Below are positions 9,250-17,115 of a stretch of 64,000 nucleotides of DNA, one piece after another. Source of the DNA: Halocatena marina. Its GTDB lineage: Archaea > Halobacteriota > Halobacteria > Halobacteriales > Haloarculaceae. The stretch covers positions 310,001 to 374,000 of the forward strand of contig NZ_JALLPK010000002.1 in the NCBI RefSeq assembly GCF_023276375.1. The letters run 5' to 3'. How positions within the stretch are numbered: position 1 is the first letter of the stretch; each line of letters begins with the position of its first letter. Under the pieces are notes generated by a model. That model saw nothing but the letters and a program-made list of their open reading frames with translations. It had not been told where the DNA came from and ran no database searches. A program made the position numbers and the translations under genes.

Positions 9250-10196
9250 ATGACACCGTACTGTTCTTTGAGAGCCATATATTCTGATTCACTTGGAAGA
9301 GGAACCGAGAGATCGTCTGGTGTGTCGAACGTTCCTCGAAGCGATCGATACATTGCAGCTACCGTTGTCTCCAGATCGTACCACGTTGCAGTTTCTGTGA
9401 GTGTGTCCTGATCGATATCCAACTTCTCGATTAACAGCATCGAATAACTAACTCGGCGGGAATCACTATCGAGCACAAGCGTATGGCACATGACTTCGGC
9501 AGGGGTGAGCACTTCGTCGAGAGTGTACCAGAACGCGGGTTCGCCCCCGAGAAAGAACTGTAGTTCATACTCCTGAAATCTTGCGAGGCCAGTCAACTGC
9601 CAGTCGGCAGCTGACTGCAGCGCTGCAGTATCATCAGGTGACTGAACACGGACGAGCGCCCGCTTTGGATCGCACCACGCAATCGTTGCACTTGGAGCAA
9701 TCTCTCGAACCCGTGATCGGTGTTCGTAGCTCACAACGCTACGAGCGAATTCCAACAGGGGCGAGAGATCCTCACTCAATCCGTACTCAGGACCCGTCGG
9801 TGACAGCATTGCTCTATGTTTGAGTGGTGACAACGCGTTGTGGACGCCTTGGCGGGTGATCTCAAGTCGCGCTGCGATCTCGGTAGCGCGGCGTGGTTCG
9901 TCGAGATACCAACACACACGGAGAATAGCGGGTGAGAGGAGTTCTGTCCAATCAACGTGACTGAGCTTCGAACGGAGATTCCGATACGCTTCGACGACAG
10001 GATGGTGCGTCACTCGGACTCGACGCTGATTGTTGGGCCCGCGGGTTTCAGTGAGTAGTCCCGCCGTGAGCAATTCATCGAGTATGTCGTAGAGATGGGT
10101 CTTGGAATACGCTGTTTTTGTTGCGAGTTCGCCCGGAGTCGATTCACGACCGGAGCAAAGTGTATCAATTACGGCGAGTCCGGCCTTTGTAATCAT
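9246..10196 (-). CDS. Winged-helix DNA-binding protein paired with NTase
   Basis: A 316-residue protein with two predicted winged-helix units. The first, about 1-65, has the pattern GELATKTAYSKTHLYDILDE then LLTAGLLTETRG. The second, about 85-140, has RATEIAARLEITRQGVHNAL. The remaining 170 residues are not recognised and contain no obvious enzyme motif. It is the first gene of a two-gene unit with the nucleotidyltransferase at 8383-9249 (ATGA overlap). That gene order, regulator then NTase, matches AbiEi/AbiEii toxin-antitoxin modules. The protein is longer than typical AbiEi and I see no clear sequence match to it. Its promoter lies in the left ORB-bearing arm of the replication origin, so it may respond to origin or replicon status; that is inference. 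Confidence 0.7.
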   Translation of the reverse strand: MITKAGLAVIDTLCSGRESTPGELATKTAYSKTHLYDILDELLTAGLLTETRGPNNQRRVRVTHHPVVEAYRNLRSKLSHVDWTELLSPAILRVCWYLDEPRRATEIAARLEITRQGVHNALSPLKHRAMLSPTGPEYGLSEDLSPLLEFARSVVSYEHRSRVREIAPSATIAWCDPKRALVRVQSPDDTAALQSAADWQLTGLARFQEYELQFFLGGEPAFWYTLDEVLTPAEVMCHTLVLDSDSRRVSYSMLLIEKLDIDQDTLTETATWYDLETTVAAMYRSLRGTFDTPDDLSVPLPSESEYMALKEQYGVI

Positions 10197-10416
10197 CTGT
10201 GTAAACTCTAACGTCGATTCGTATAAATAGGTTTCTGGATTTTTGTGTACATTGGGTGAGAGTGTGGTTGATTTCTATCGGACAGATACTGCCGAGCGAT
10301 TTACTCTCGCAGCCACGGCACAAGTAGTCTCCAATGAAATTAGATAGGCTCCGAGTTGTGAATATTTGTTCTCAGATAGAACCTTCGATGTACTGTTTAA
10401 AAAAGTCACACAGTTA

Positions 10417-10435
10417 CACTTCGATAGAGGGGTGT
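10417..10435 (+). repeat. Origin recognition box (ORB 1)
   Basis: CACTTCGATAGAGGGGTGT, differing from the local consensus CACATCGATAGAGGGGTGT at one position. It includes the G-run typical of halophilic ORBs and lies 3' of orc1. Confidence 0.85.
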
Positions 10436-10588
10436 CTTTGTGCGAGAAAGCTGTCTTTTCGTGAAGATACCCGTAAGAAAGTTATCGCAAATTACTCTAT
10501 CGAGACCTATATAGCAACTATCCGTATTATGATTTTCATCACCATCTGAGAGTAGATGATGGTCTTTAGGATCTCTATCGCTAGAATT

Positions 10589-10607
10589 CACATCGATAGA
10601 GGTGTGT
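10589..10607 (+). repeat. Origin recognition box (ORB 2, degenerate)
   Basis: CACATCGATAGAGGTGTGT. It matches the consensus except for a G-to-T change that breaks the G-run. Same orientation as ORB 1. Confidence 0.75.
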
Positions 10608-10713
10608 GACGTGTGGCAGACTTCGGTTAGTGAGTTCGACTATTCAATTATCGTTCATCTATTGTTTCAGTCACGGCTAAAAAAATCGTGTTAGAGAATA
10701 ACAATAGATATCA

Positions 10714-10732
10714 CACATCGATAAAGGGGTGT
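10714..10732 (+). repeat. Origin recognition box (ORB 3)
   Basis: CACATCGATAAAGGGGTGT, one change from consensus. It lies about 60 bases beyond the 3' end of orc1, in the same orientation as ORBs 1 and 2. Confidence 0.8.
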
Positions 10733-10793
10733 CTGTTATCCAAAGCTTGTTGCTGGTCTCGTTCAATCCAATACAGTTCGACACCATTCAATA

Positions 10794-12266
10794 TCAGGTT
10801 TCGTTACGGATCTGTGCTTTGACGACGGTTTGAATCTCTCCAGGATCGATGCCCCCGATCCGTGAATCCTCACGAAGAGTTTCGAGTATAGTCTCAGGCC
10901 GTTCACCAAACTGGAACTCGAGAAACATTCCAGAACTTGGTCCATGGCTTCGGCGCTCGAAATCAACAAGCGAGTATGTTGTCAATTCTTTCATCTTATT
11001 CACGTATGTCTCCTGATAGTACTGATCGGCTTCAATCGAGTCAGTAAGAAACTGGTAGACTCGATAGCCAGTCGTGCTTCTGGCGGAGCTATCGTCTGTC
11101 TCGGCAGCGACAGCTGCTGTCGCGTACAGGCAAAGCTTCTTCTGAGTGCTAATTCCTCGAACAACCTCAAGAACTCGATTCTTCTCAACCTTGTCCTGAG
11201 CTTCGCGGACGTGCATTTCACGAATACGATCGTCTCCTTCCCGTTCAGCAAGTTCACCGGCAACCCGTATGAGATCAATTGCCTTGCGTGCATCACCATG
11301 CGTCTGCGCTGCGAAGGCTGCCGTCAGCGGGATAACATCATCATCGAGGACATTGTTGTGGAAGGCGTCCTGTCGACGTCGGAGAATTGCCTGAAGCTGA
11401 TCTGCATCATAATCGTCAAAGTGAACGTCTTCGGGTGTGAAAGAGCTCAGTGCTCGACTCCCGACGGATTCCATCATCTTTGTGTCATTAGAAATTGCGA
11501 CGATGGAGATGTGTGCGGTAAGTTCGTTGTTAGCTCCAGATCGTGAGAGTTGATAGAGAAGACGAGAGAATCCCGGTTCTTGTTTATCTCGACGACCGAC
11601 GAGCATATCGAGTTCATCAAGGACGAACACCACCGAATCAAAGTTCTCGTTGACAATGCGATAGAGGTCGTCCCACTTTTCTTTTGTCGCAACACCGTAT
11701 TTCGGCACTTCAACGTCCACGTTAGCTTCATCGGCAGTACGACTCGCTAACTCATAGACAGCGACGCCGAGGGTATCGAGATCTTGGCAGTTGATCTCGA
11801 CGGTACCGAATCGAATGTCTCGACTCTCACAGAGTCGGCTAATGTTGTTACAGACTGCCTTGGTGATGAGTGATTTGCCAGTTCCCGAGGGACCGTAGAG
11901 AAATAGATTTGGGGGGCGGTTGTTGCCAAGAGCGACTCGGAGCATCTTCGTGACCTCCTGAAGTTGTTTGTCACGGCCAACAATGCGATCTTCTTTCACG
12001 ACATGATTCGGATCAAGGAGAGATCGATCACGGATGAGTCCTTCCTGCTCATCGAACTCGAGTAGCATCTCTTCGATTGACTGGGAGCCTCCATCGGAAT
12101 CGGTGTCTGTCGATGGAAAGGCTGTTTCTGTATCAGGTGTCACAGACGCATTCTCCGAAGCAGCGTCCGAGCCAGGAGAGCTCGATGATAAGTTAGCCTG
12201 AGTTGTAGTCTCATCCTCCGGTATCCCTGGGTCATTCTGAGGATTTTCGGAGTCATCTGTTCCCAT
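10794..12266 (-). CDS. orc1/cdc6: Orc1/Cdc6 replication initiator
   Basis: A 490-residue AAA+ initiator from the ATG at 12266 (MGTDDSENPQ); a longer frame adds nine hydrophobic residues and is less likely. Walker A FLYGPSGTGKS lies near 122-132 and Walker B VVFVLDELDML near 212-221. The sensor region VAISNDTKMMESVGSRALSS is present, and the C-terminal winged helix follows after about 370. It would bind the ORB repeats that surround it and load the replicative helicase. Residues 1-70 form a disordered acidic, Ser/Thr/Asp-rich extension not seen in minimal archaeal Orc1 proteins. An ORB lies only 35 bases upstream of the start codon, suggesting that the protein represses its own promoter as well as firing the origin. 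Confidence 0.95.
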   Translation of the reverse strand: MGTDDSENPQNDPGIPEDETTTQANLSSSSPGSDAASENASVTPDTETAFPSTDTDSDGGSQSIEEMLLEFDEQEGLIRDRSLLDPNHVVKEDRIVGRDKQLQEVTKMLRVALGNNRPPNLFLYGPSGTGKSLITKAVCNNISRLCESRDIRFGTVEINCQDLDTLGVAVYELASRTADEANVDVEVPKYGVATKEKWDDLYRIVNENFDSVVFVLDELDMLVGRRDKQEPGFSRLLYQLSRSGANNELTAHISIVAISNDTKMMESVGSRALSSFTPEDVHFDDYDADQLQAILRRRQDAFHNNVLDDDVIPLTAAFAAQTHGDARKAIDLIRVAGELAEREGDDRIREMHVREAQDKVEKNRVLEVVRGISTQKKLCLYATAAVAAETDDSSARSTTGYRVYQFLTDSIEADQYYQETYVNKMKELTTYSLVDFERRSHGPSSGMFLEFQFGERPETILETLREDSRIGGIDPGEIQTVVKAQIRNET

Positions 12267-12300
12267 GGAAAGGAGCAGAATGGCAGAGACCAAAAGTGTT

Positions 12301-12319
12301 CCCCACCTCTATCGATGTG
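12301..12319 (-). repeat. Origin recognition box (ORB 4)
   Basis: Minus-strand CACATCGATAGAGGTGGGG, with an altered G-run. It lies 35 bases upstream of the orc1 start and may overlap its promoter. Confidence 0.75.
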
Positions 12320-12439
12320 TGAACTGCTAGTAGAAGCCTTTATTCGTTACTTTACTAGCTCTTCTGTTAAAAGAATAGGTTTTAGAGATACTGTAGACGT
12401 TGCGTTGGCGAGAATGTATTTAAAAAGACATTGAGACAG

Positions 12440-12458
12440 ACACCCCTCTATCGATGTG
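12440..12458 (-). repeat. Origin recognition box (ORB 5)
   Basis: Perfect consensus CACATCGATAGAGGGGTGT on the minus strand, in the orc1 upstream region. Confidence 0.9.
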
Positions 12459-12640
12459 TTTAACGCCTCGAAAGAGAGGGAGAGTAATAGAACACGAGTA
12501 GAAATGTTAAGATGTCATGGATCGCAAAGCGGTAAGCAATTACGAGAAACGAGATAGTTTGAGGTGAGAAAATGGCTTCTTCGAGCTAGAAGAGTATTTG
12601 ATCTTCTCTTCTTCTAGCTTTCTAGTTAACACTCACACAC

Positions 12641-12659
12641 ACACCCCTCTATCGATGTG
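12641..12659 (-). repeat. Origin recognition box (ORB 6)
   Basis: Perfect consensus CACATCGATAGAGGGGTGT on the minus strand, extended by a CA-dinucleotide run (TGTGTG on the minus strand). It forms the left side of the inverted pair around 12660-12821. Confidence 0.9.
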
Positions 12660-12680
12660 TTCAGCCTCCAGACAACACTA

Positions 12681-12806
12681 TTACTTCCATACATCTTCGA
12701 GTATTAATTTCAGGTATGGATCATCGTTTACTTTGATTTCACGACCGCTCTGGATGATTTGTCCTTTCGGATGTACTCCATCATTCCCTCGACTTTCGTA
12801 GTTACA
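12681..12806 (-). pseudogene. Possible frameshifted gene remnant inside origin region
   Basis: On the minus strand two frames join into one protein-like segment: EGMMEYIRK then, after a one-base shift, GREIKVNDDPYLKLILEDVW and a stop at 12681. The family is not recognised. It lies in the proposed unwinding interval and may simply be non-coding DNA. Confidence 0.25.
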
Positions 12807-12821
12807 CCTAATCGGTTGAAA

Positions 12822-12840
12822 CACATCGATAGAGGGGTGT
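12822..12840 (+). repeat. Origin recognition box (ORB 7)
   Basis: Perfect consensus CACATCGATAGAGGGGTGT on the + strand, facing ORB 6 across about 160 bases. Confidence 0.9.
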
Positions 12841-13275
12841 GGGCCTAGTCTGGCTACGATCTACTGCAGGTGGATGTAGAACTCACGTCGACAGCAGACT
12901 CTGTTGACACTCATCGTGGAACAAGTCTCCTCGACTATATCTGGGCGTGTTTTTGCTTCGTCGGTTTGTGTGATACGGCCATCGAAACGAAAACTCATTC
13001 TGACAAATCACCTCTTGTACGAGACAACCTCTCCGTGGTTAGCAACGCAGTCACATTCCCGTCTGTTCTTGTTTGCCTTCATCATTAAAATCTAACATTT
13101 AATATGGTTGTATTGGTCTAAATACGGTAGGGATATACAGTATAACCATCGAACCACACTCAGTCATTACAACATTAGCCTCGTAATGTACTGCTATCGG
13201 GTAAATCGGTACATAATCAGCACGGAACTATATGCAACTGAACTCCGAGGTTTGGATTGAAAATTCTTTTTACTC

Positions 13276-13326
13276 CCCTTATGTAACAACCCCTACTTTC
13301 ATAACCTGTGGTGGATTACATAAGGG
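13276..13326. promoter_or_regulatory. Inverted repeat upstream of DUF6788 gene
   Basis: CCCTTATGTAA (13276-13286) and its exact reverse complement TTACATAAGGG (13316-13326) are separated by 29 bases and end one base before the ATG at 13328. A third copy, TTACATAAGG, lies just after the gene at 13721-13730. These look like operator half-sites for a regulator, perhaps the gene product itself; the function is inferred. Confidence 0.5.
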
Positions 13327-13327
13327 T

Positions 13328-13672
13328 ATGACGTCGAGTGAGCAATCACCACAGGCTCCCGATTCACTCCCAAAATACATCGCTCGTGGACTACCGAAAC
13401 AGGACAACGAGACGCTGGAAGACGCGCTCGACTACATCACCGAGCTTATTGAATGGCGGCAACGACCGATCGACGCCAACGATCTCCCTGAGGGTGCTGA
13501 ACCAGTTGCGAACGACAGCAAGGGAACGGGTACACTCGTCGAAGAATACGTCACCTGCGGTGATTCGACCTGCCATTGTGCCGAGGAGGGAGACAAGGGT
13601 CATGGTCCGTATCTGTATCGGTACTTCCGCGATGAAGGGACGCTGAAATCAGAGTACGTCGGTAAAGTCTAA
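13328..13672 (+). CDS. DUF6788-type small protein with Cys-rich motif
   Basis: A 114-residue protein starting at the ATG at 13328 (MTSSEQSPQAPDS); an upstream in-frame extension reads through the inverted repeat and is unlikely. The N-terminal half is acidic and helical (LEDALDYITELIEWRQRP). The C-terminal half has VEEYVTCGDSTCHCAEEG followed by GHGPYLYRYFRDEG. The Cys-x4-Cys-x-Cys cluster followed by G-H-G-P-Y-x-Y is typical of DUF6788 proteins, which are common on haloarchaeal replicons and have no assigned function. It may bind a metal. It is flanked by three copies of a TTACATAAGG element and stands alone between the origin and a hydrolase gene. Confidence 0.75.
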   Translation: MTSSEQSPQAPDSLPKYIARGLPKQDNETLEDALDYITELIEWRQRPIDANDLPEGAEPVANDSKGTGTLVEEYVTCGDSTCHCAEEGDKGHGPYLYRYFRDEGTLKSEYVGKV

Positions 13673-13720
13673 CAAACAGTGAACCTTGTGTAACAAAAGC
13701 TGAGGTGCCAGACTAGTTCG

Positions 13721-13730
13721 TTACATAAGG
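13721..13730 (+). repeat. Third copy of TTACATAAGG element
   Basis: Same sequence as the right arm of the inverted repeat at 13316-13325, here 48 bases after the DUF6788 stop codon. With the upstream pair it brackets the gene. Confidence 0.4.
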
Positions 13731-13790
13731 CGAAAGCGCACCACGAAGTAGCAAAAATGAACACTCCATCAGAGCGCATTTTTGGTGCAG

Positions 13791-14726
13791 TCAGTCGTCA
13801 ACGAGTGCGTCTGCGATGTCGTTAGCGACATCTGTAATTGCTTCGTGAGCGCGATCTACATCACGGAGTGTCATGAAGCCGTGGACCATCTCTTCGTAGT
13901 TTTCGTAGTGTGTAGGGACACCGTCGTGAACGAGCTTTCCGGCGTAGGCTTTCCCACCGTCACGGAGTGGGTCGAATCCAGCGGTAACGACGGTTGCGGG
14001 GGCAACACCAGAGACACTTTCGGCGTGTATAGGATCCGCGTACGGGTTGCGTTTGTGGATCTCGCTTTCGTAGTAACAGCCGTCGAACCACTTCATATCG
14101 GCTTCACTAATGACGATGCCGCTGTGTTCCTGAACTGATGGTTGGTCTTTCTCGATTCCGACAGCGGGATAGAGAAGCGTTTGGTGAGAAATTGTAGGAC
14201 CGTTGCGCTCGGCAGCCATGAGTGCAACGACCCCAGCGAGATTTCCACCAGCGGAGTCGCCTACGACCGCAATATCTCCAGTTCCGTTAATCGCATCTGG
14301 GTTCGTAGCCGTCCACTTTGTGGCGGCATAGGCATCCTCAACCGCTGCGGGGAAGGGATGCTCAGGAGCGAGTCGGTACTCAACAGAGAGAACGGCACAG
14401 CCGCTCTCTCGTGTAAGATGACGACAGAGCCAGTCGTGTGTGCCGATGCTTCCGAGGACGAACCCACCGCCGTGAAAGAAGACAACCGTGGGGAACGACC
14501 CGTCTGCGTCTGGGAGATAGAGGCGCGCGTTGAGATCACCTGTGGGACCGGGGATCGTTCGGTCGATGATCGCTCCGACGCTCGGGTTGTTGCGGTTTTG
14601 AATCAACATTGTCGCTCGGGAAACGAGACGGAAGAGCTTCAGACCGCGGTGACTGTGGGGAAGTGCGAACCGATTCTGACGTTCGATCGCTGCTTTTGCC
14701 TGCGGGTCAATCTCGTCGGCGTGCAT
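13791..14726 (-). CDS. Alpha/beta hydrolase, HSL-type esterase/lipase
   Basis: A 311-residue cytoplasmic esterase of the hormone-sensitive lipase group. The oxyanion-hole motif VVFFHGGGFVLGS is at about 81-93. The nucleophile elbow VVGDSAGGNLAG has Ser158. FDPLRDGG near 250 carries the acid and MVHGF near 285 the catalytic His. Length and motif order match bacterial and archaeal family IV esterases, which hydrolyse short-chain acyl esters; the natural substrate cannot be told. There is no signal peptide. The start at 14726 (MHADEIDPQAKAAIERQ) matches the usual cap-helix beginning of the family. It is a single gene, convergent with the DUF6788 gene. Confidence 0.92.
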   Translation of the reverse strand: MHADEIDPQAKAAIERQNRFALPHSHRGLKLFRLVSRATMLIQNRNNPSVGAIIDRTIPGPTGDLNARLYLPDADGSFPTVVFFHGGGFVLGSIGTHDWLCRHLTRESGCAVLSVEYRLAPEHPFPAAVEDAYAATKWTATNPDAINGTGDIAVVGDSAGGNLAGVVALMAAERNGPTISHQTLLYPAVGIEKDQPSVQEHSGIVISEADMKWFDGCYYESEIHKRNPYADPIHAESVSGVAPATVVTAGFDPLRDGGKAYAGKLVHDGVPTHYENYEEMVHGFMTLRDVDRAHEAITDVANDIADALVDD

Positions 14727-15305
14727 AGTCGATTGTGCTGACAGTCGATATTAAATCACGTGACTTTGGCAGATTAAGAACACTCGTACATCTATTTGGC
14801 TATCTTCCTGATCGAGTAATTTCTTCTTCAGATGACCCGACGTTCATCGGATAACTTTATAAATTATTGATAAAAACTATCGAATTATGAAATATGAATT
14901 TGTGTTAATGATAGAATCTACATTTTTAAATCGGGAATAAAACACATACGTTCTGTGGTTTATACTAGTTTCTAACAACGTATTCTATTTTATATAACAA
15001 CATAAGTTAATTTTGTATGGATTGTATGAGGTTTTTATAATCACACTTCGATAGAGGGGTGTGTACCATGTTTACCTAAGTTGTCCTCACAATAGATCTG
15101 CGGAGTATTCGGTTCCACGATTGGGACGATGGATGATCTCTATCGAATATATGTGGATAAAAATATCATTTGATGTAGTAAATACTCATTGACTGGAGCT
15201 CTGGATTGATGGTAAACAGGCTGGAGTACAGAATTAATAACACGATTGAAAATGAATGCTGGACTATGGGATGGTTTTTTGTAGTATATCGTACCTGGAG
15301 AGTTA
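14727..15305. other. AT-rich spacer with a distal ORB
   Basis: Strongly AT-rich, especially 14860-15040. No gene is supported. It contains ORB 8 at 15044-15062, about 2.2 kb from the main ORB cluster, so the AT-rich block next to it could be an additional unwinding or loading site. Confidence 0.5.
15044..15062 (+). repeat. Origin recognition box (ORB 8, distal)
   Basis: CACTTCGATAGAGGGGTGT, identical to ORB 1. It sits directly to the right of an AT-rich block and about 2.2 kb from ORB 7. Confidence 0.8.
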
Positions 15306-15437
15306 ATGATAAAATCCGCAAAACACCCTGTCAAAGCTATCTACACGATGGAGGAGATCACTGAGACCCTAGAAACATTGGACGGTGCACGGGCTTCTGC
15401 AATTACCGAGTTGGCGTCTTTTGGTTTGTACATGTAG
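15306..15437 (+). pseudogene. IclR-type regulator N-terminal fragment
   Basis: A 43-residue open frame begins MIKSAKHPVKAIYTMEEITE and continues TLDGARASAITELASFG before a stop at 15435. This matches the first half of the IclR helix-turn-helix domain (compare VTTTLDVIDALEELGGAGVT in the intact regulator nearby). The recognition helix and the whole ligand domain are missing, and no continuation is found in the following DNA, so this is a truncated remnant. Confidence 0.55.
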
Positions 15438-15940
15438 AGTTTATTAGATGATGGAACAACATACAACTTGCTATGATCGCAGACGGTGTTATGAGGCATT
15501 ATCTCGATGTCCACTGTCGAAGTCTGTCTGTTGAGCGCTTGAGATGGACACTGATGATCAGGAAAACACCTAATCTGTGCTGGTCAGCGTGCACCAGTAA
15601 CACTGCATAAACGAATCTGTTCACGATAGGTGACGATATAACAACTGATTTAGATTCACTATTACAGAATAGAATCAGTAATTGAGGGAAGATACACCAC
15701 CAGAAATCAATCTGTGTCACGCATCAATTTTTATCACGAAATGGCCGAATAGCACGGTCGCTCGTATACGTACTCGCCACTGACTGGACTTGAAATGAGC
15801 ACCACACGCTATTCGATTGATGCTGTCCTCTGTCTCCGAACCATCAATGCTGTTTGTAATATTCTCCTCGTGAACATTGCTCTCGTGGAGTGAGACTAGG
15901 TTTACGACACTTACACTTGCCCATTACAGTAGTACGAGTG
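15438..15940. other. Intergenic, no supported gene
   Basis: Short frames only. It may contain unrecognised decayed coding DNA after the IclR fragment, but I could not match any segment to a family. Confidence 0.4.
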
Positions 15941-16756
15941 TCAAAGCGACTTCGAGTTCGAGGAGCGTTCATCCATATTGATGTTTACCTCGATTACATT
16001 CGCAGTTTGCATCACGAGTTCTGGGATAGACTCGTGGAACTGATCACCGCTCAGTCTCGTTGATGGCGCCGAGACGCTCAGTGCACCGAGCACCGACCCG
16101 CTTCGATCGTGAATTGGAGCGCCAACAGCTCGGAGTCCTTCAACTTCTTCGCCGTCGTTGACTGCGTATCCCTGTTCTCGAATCTCCGCAAGCGTCTCGT
16201 ACAACGCTTCACGATCTGTGATGGTCGACTCAGTGATTTCCGGAAGTCCGTGCCGGTCGATGATCCGCTCGACTCGTTCTTCCGGGAGAAACGCGAGAAT
16301 CGCTTTTCCCGTCGCCATCGAGTGGAGGTAGTTCGCACGTTGCTTTTTTGCGATCTGGTAGTCACTCCCGACAGCGTGTTCGCCCCGAACCTTACAGAGG
16401 TTGATGCCAAGTCCGTGTTGTTCCGTAGTCAGATGCGCATACTCGTCTGTTTCGGCGGCGAGTTTCTCTATTTCGGGTTTTCCGAGTCGAAAGAGTGAAT
16501 TTTGGTTCCGGACGTGCTCGCCAAAAAGCAAGAACTGGAAACTGAGTCGATAGTCACCGTCATCTTTCACGACGTACTGCCGATCTTTCAACGTATAAAG
16601 GTGTTTGTAGATCGTACTCTTGGATAGATCCAGATAATCCGCGAGCTCCGTTACTCCTGCACCACCGAGTTCTTCGAGTGCATCGATGACGTCAAGAGTT
16701 GTCGTTACGGTCTTGAGACTCTGTGTCGAATTGCCGTCGTTTTGGTGGCGTGTCAT
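15941..16756 (-). CDS. IclR family transcriptional regulator
   Basis: A 271-residue regulator from the ATG at 16756 (MTRHQNDGNST). The N-terminal winged helix runs TTLDVIDALEELGGAGVTEL, then DLSKSTIYKHLYTLKDRQYV. The C-terminal IclR ligand domain contains YLHSMATGKAILAFL, ERIIDRHGLPEITEST and GLRAVGAPIHDRSGSVLGAL. IclR proteins sense small carbon metabolites and control adjacent catabolic genes. Here it is encoded 360 bases downstream of the HyuC-like hydrolase on the same strand, and is probably the regulator of the hydrolase/symporter module at 17.1-21.4 kb. A short inverted repeat, TTCCA-TATCG-TGGAA, lies at 16791-16805 upstream and may be an autoregulatory site. Confidence 0.9.
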   Translation of the reverse strand: MTRHQNDGNSTQSLKTVTTTLDVIDALEELGGAGVTELADYLDLSKSTIYKHLYTLKDRQYVVKDDGDYRLSFQFLLFGEHVRNQNSLFRLGKPEIEKLAAETDEYAHLTTEQHGLGINLCKVRGEHAVGSDYQIAKKQRANYLHSMATGKAILAFLPEERVERIIDRHGLPEITESTITDREALYETLAEIREQGYAVNDGEEVEGLRAVGAPIHDRSGSVLGALSVSAPSTRLSGDQFHESIPELVMQTANVIEVNINMDERSSNSKSL

Positions 16757-17115
16757 ACAGACACGCGATGTTCGTCGGAAATATAATCGTTTCCATATCG
16801 TGGAATTTGCGTTCGATGAAATCACCTCTACCAAGCCGTCTTCCAGCAACTAATCCGGTTACAAACAGTACTCACATCTCGAATCGAGATTATCGATAGA
16901 ATGCGTCGCCATCCATTTACCAATCAGTGTTCCTCAAACATGGAATTATCGAAACCGTTGTGTTCGAACGTTTGGAGCCACGAGCGATGTGAAAACGGAG
17001 CTGACCGTACTATTAGCGTTTCCAATGTGGATAGCTCTCACAAATAGAAATAACAACGAGGTCCTATGAACGAAGTTGGTCAATTCCTGAAACCGAGTGA
17101 TCACCGGTCGTACGA
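16757..17115. other. Intergenic region upstream of iclR
   Basis: No gene supported. It contains the imperfect-spaced palindrome TTCCATATCGTGGAA at 16791-16805, about 35 bases before the IclR start, a possible operator. Confidence 0.4.

Larger units (their letters stand above)
10197..10793. other. Left arm of replication origin, 3' side of orc1
   Basis: This AT-rich intergenic stretch lies between the winged-helix gene and orc1. It carries three ORB-like repeats (10417, 10589, 10714), all in the same + orientation with the G-run on the right. The short reading frames here have no recognisable homology and overlap the repeats, so I call no gene. Confidence 0.7.
12267..13315. other. Replication origin core, 5' side of orc1
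   Basis: The intergenic region upstream of orc1 holds ORBs 4-7. ORBs 4, 5 and 6 point one way and ORB 7 the opposite way. The 160-base interval 12660-12821 between the inverted pair is the best candidate for the duplex unwinding element, because known haloarchaeal origins have inverted ORBs flanking the unwinding site next to orc1. It is only moderately AT-rich, so the AT-rich stretch 12340-12430 is an alternative. From 12841 to 13230 I see only short reading frames without homology. Any replication activity is inferred from architecture. Confidence 0.8.

Noticed and set aside
12870..13088. Short + strand frames in the origin region
   Set aside because: No start context, no homology, and they lie in the proposed non-coding origin DNA.
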